Assembly: GCA_022562375.1 (NCBI GenBank)
Contig: JADFPK010000018.1
Coordinates: 1-15,345, forward strand
Length of the DNA: 15,345 bases
Direction of reading: 5' to 3'
Source: Pseudomonadota bacterium
Lineage (GTDB): Bacteria > Pseudomonadota > Alphaproteobacteria > SMXQ01
The notes beneath the pieces were generated by a model. It did no database searches. It was given only the letters and a program-made list of their open reading frames with translations, and was not told the DNA's origin. The position numbers and the translations under genes are program-made. Position 1 is the first letter of the stretch. The number at the start of each line of letters is the position of its first letter. This document shows, in pieces, positions 14,169 to 15,345 of this stretch.

Positions 14169-15345
14169 ATGGCGCAGCGACAAGGGCCATCAATGGACCG
14201 GTTGGATCATCGGCCCGGGCACAAGCCCGATGACGGCCAAGGCCCCAATCGGGGCAAGGACGCGCCGTCGATCGGGGCGGAGTTGCGGGACGCACGGCTG
14301 AAACTCGGCCAGGAACTGGCCGATGTGTCGTCGGTGTTGCGCATCAGGCGCGTCTTCCTCGAGGCGATCGAGGAGGACCATTTCGACCTATTGCCCGGGG
14401 CGCCCTATGCCATCGGTTTCATCCGCGCCTATGCCGGCCACCTTGGCCTCGACCCCGATGAAGTGGTGCGATGCTTCAAGGAGCAGGCCTCGGGGCTGGA
14501 GCGCCAGACCGATCTCGTCTTTCCCGAGGTCATCACCGAAAGCCGCATCCCCAGGGGCGCCATCCTGTTGATCTCGGTGGTGCTTGTGGTTTTCGCCTAC
14601 GGCGGTTGGTACTATCTCTCGACCCAGAATATCACCATCTCCGACCTCATCCCGGCGGTGCCGGAGAAGCTTGCCAGCTTGGTCTCGGGCGATGAGCCGG
14701 ATGCGCCGGCGCCAGACGCCGCCCCGGCGGCGGAAGCGGGTGCCCCGGAACCAGCCCCGGAACCAGCCCCGGAACCAACCAAGGCGCCGGCGGCGCCCGA
14801 GGCGGGCGCCGGTGAACAGGAAGCCGCGTCTCAGCCGGTAAAGGAAGAGCCGCCCGAGGCAATAGCCAAGCCGCCGCCGCCGGACGCCGCGGGAGGCGCC
14901 GAGCCGGGGCCCGGGGGGTCTCCGCCGCCGGAAACCGCTTCCATCAGCACGCCGGAACCCGCCACCACGAGCCCGCCGCCGCCGGAAACCGCTTCCATGA
15001 GTACGCCGGAACCTTCGTCTCGGAGCAGGGCCGGCGCCATGTCGGGGGCGACCGCGCCGGCCGATGAGGGCGGCGCCGAGGCCCCTGCCTTGGCGGCGCC
15101 GGAGCCGTTCACGCCATCGCTTGGGACTCTGGCTATGGCGCCGGCATCGCCGACCCGGCCGGCGGCCGTGGCGGTGGCGCCGACCGCCCCGCCTGTGCGG
15201 CCGGAGCCGCTTCGGCGTGGCGAAGGCCCGCCGGCGACGATCAGGCTCCCCGTCACCGGGGTGCCCGAGATTCCCGGGGTGCCGCGGCAGAGCGCGGCGT
15301 TGCCTGAGCGCCAGCCGCGTGTCTATGGCGAGGGCAACAGCGATT
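14169..15345 (+). CDS. RodZ-like membrane-anchored helix-turn-helix protein, partial (3' end outside window)
   Basis: The frame is open from the ATG at 14169 to the last base (392 codons), so the C-terminus is missing. The N-terminal cytoplasmic part has an HTH_25-type domain at about 35-105 (IGAELRDARLKLGQELADVS, then LEAIEEDHFDLLP and GFIRAYAGHLGLDPDEVV), the signature of RodZ-type proteins. One transmembrane helix follows at about 130-150 (GAILLISVVLVVFAYGGWYY). The rest is a Pro/Ala/Glu-rich periplasmic linker of more than 230 residues with internal repeats. RodZ homologues usually end in a DUF4115 beta-domain, which would lie beyond the edge. RodZ links MreB to the membrane and helps hold rod shape; in alphaproteobacteria the homologues are divergent, so I give no symbol. 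In related genomes I recall ispG following. Confidence 0.85.
   Translation, partial: MAQRQGPSMDRLDHRPGHKPDDGQGPNRGKDAPSIGAELRDARLKLGQELADVSSVLRIRRVFLEAIEEDHFDLLPGAPYAIGFIRAYAGHLGLDPDEVVRCFKEQASGLERQTDLVFPEVITESRIPRGAILLISVVLVVFAYGGWYYLSTQNITISDLIPAVPEKLASLVSGDEPDAPAPDAAPAAEAGAPEPAPEPAPEPTKAPAAPEAGAGEQEAASQPVKEEPPEAIAKPPPPDAAGGAEPGPGGSPPPETASISTPEPATTSPPPPETASMSTPEPSSRSRAGAMSGATAPADEGGAEAPALAAPEPFTPSLGTLAMAPASPTRPAAVAVAPTAPPVRPEPLRRGEGPPATIRLPVTGVPEIPGVPRQSAALPERQPRVYGEGNSD
14742..14777 (+). repeat. Three 12-base tandem repeats inside the RodZ-like gene
   Basis: GCCCCGGAACCA occurs three times in a row with no mismatch, in frame, giving Ala-Pro-Glu-Pro units from codon 192. It lies in the Pro-rich linker, and the exact nucleotide identity suggests recent slippage. 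Confidence 0.9.
14922..15013 (+). repeat. 54-base-period direct repeat inside the RodZ-like gene
   Basis: A 38-base stretch at 14922-14959 recurs at 14976-15013 with two visible mismatches. It encodes PPPETAS(I/M)STPEP, starting at codons 252 and 270, a period of 18 codons. It is a second, older-looking duplication in the periplasmic linker. Confidence 0.88.

Overview
The window is a GC-rich, densely packed stretch of bacterial chromosome that reads as alphaproteobacterial, most likely Rhodospirillales-like. This rests on gene content and order: a PpiC-type isomerase next to argJ and mutT, comF next to a Nit-family amidohydrolase, DUF1178 near ubiG, and lysC and ptsP followed by a RodZ-like protein. 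It also rests on a methyltransferase that resembles mitochondrial NDUFAF5. No tRNA, rRNA, insertion sequence, phage gene or CRISPR array was seen. Thirteen protein genes are called; the last runs off the right edge.

Layout. Bases 54-2799 (+): an exported peptidyl-prolyl isomerase, a 114-base gap holding a tandem pair of identical hairpin repeats, then argJ (arginine biosynthesis) overlapping mutT (oxidised-nucleotide clean-up). Bases 2804-3727 (-): an NDUFAF5/BioC-like methyltransferase, tail to tail with mutT. Bases 3874-5537 (+): comF and a Nit-type carbon-nitrogen hydrolase. Bases 5557-6153 (-): a small TehB-like methyltransferase. Bases 6322-7387 (+): a DUF1178 protein, whose ribosome binding site lies inside a second short tandem repeat, and an uncharacterised 189-residue protein. 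Bases 7438-9197 (-): ubiG followed by an exported amidohydrolase-like protein. Bases 9427-13959 (+): a tight lysC / nitronate monooxygenase-like / ptsP operon. Bases 14169-15345 (+): a membrane-anchored RodZ-like protein with a long Pro/Ala-rich, internally repeated segment, cut by the window edge.

Most of this is housekeeping: amino-acid synthesis (argJ, lysC), quinone and respiratory-chain maturation (ubiG, NDUFAF5-like), metabolite and nucleotide repair (mutT, Nit), nitrogen-PTS signalling (ptsP) and cell shape (RodZ-like). I see no clearly new multi-gene system. The points most worth a second look are the uncharacterised 189-residue gene, the two intergenic tandem repeats (one carrying a start signal), the amidohydrolase with a Gln in place of a usual metal-binding His, and the oxidoreductase gene between lysC and ptsP.
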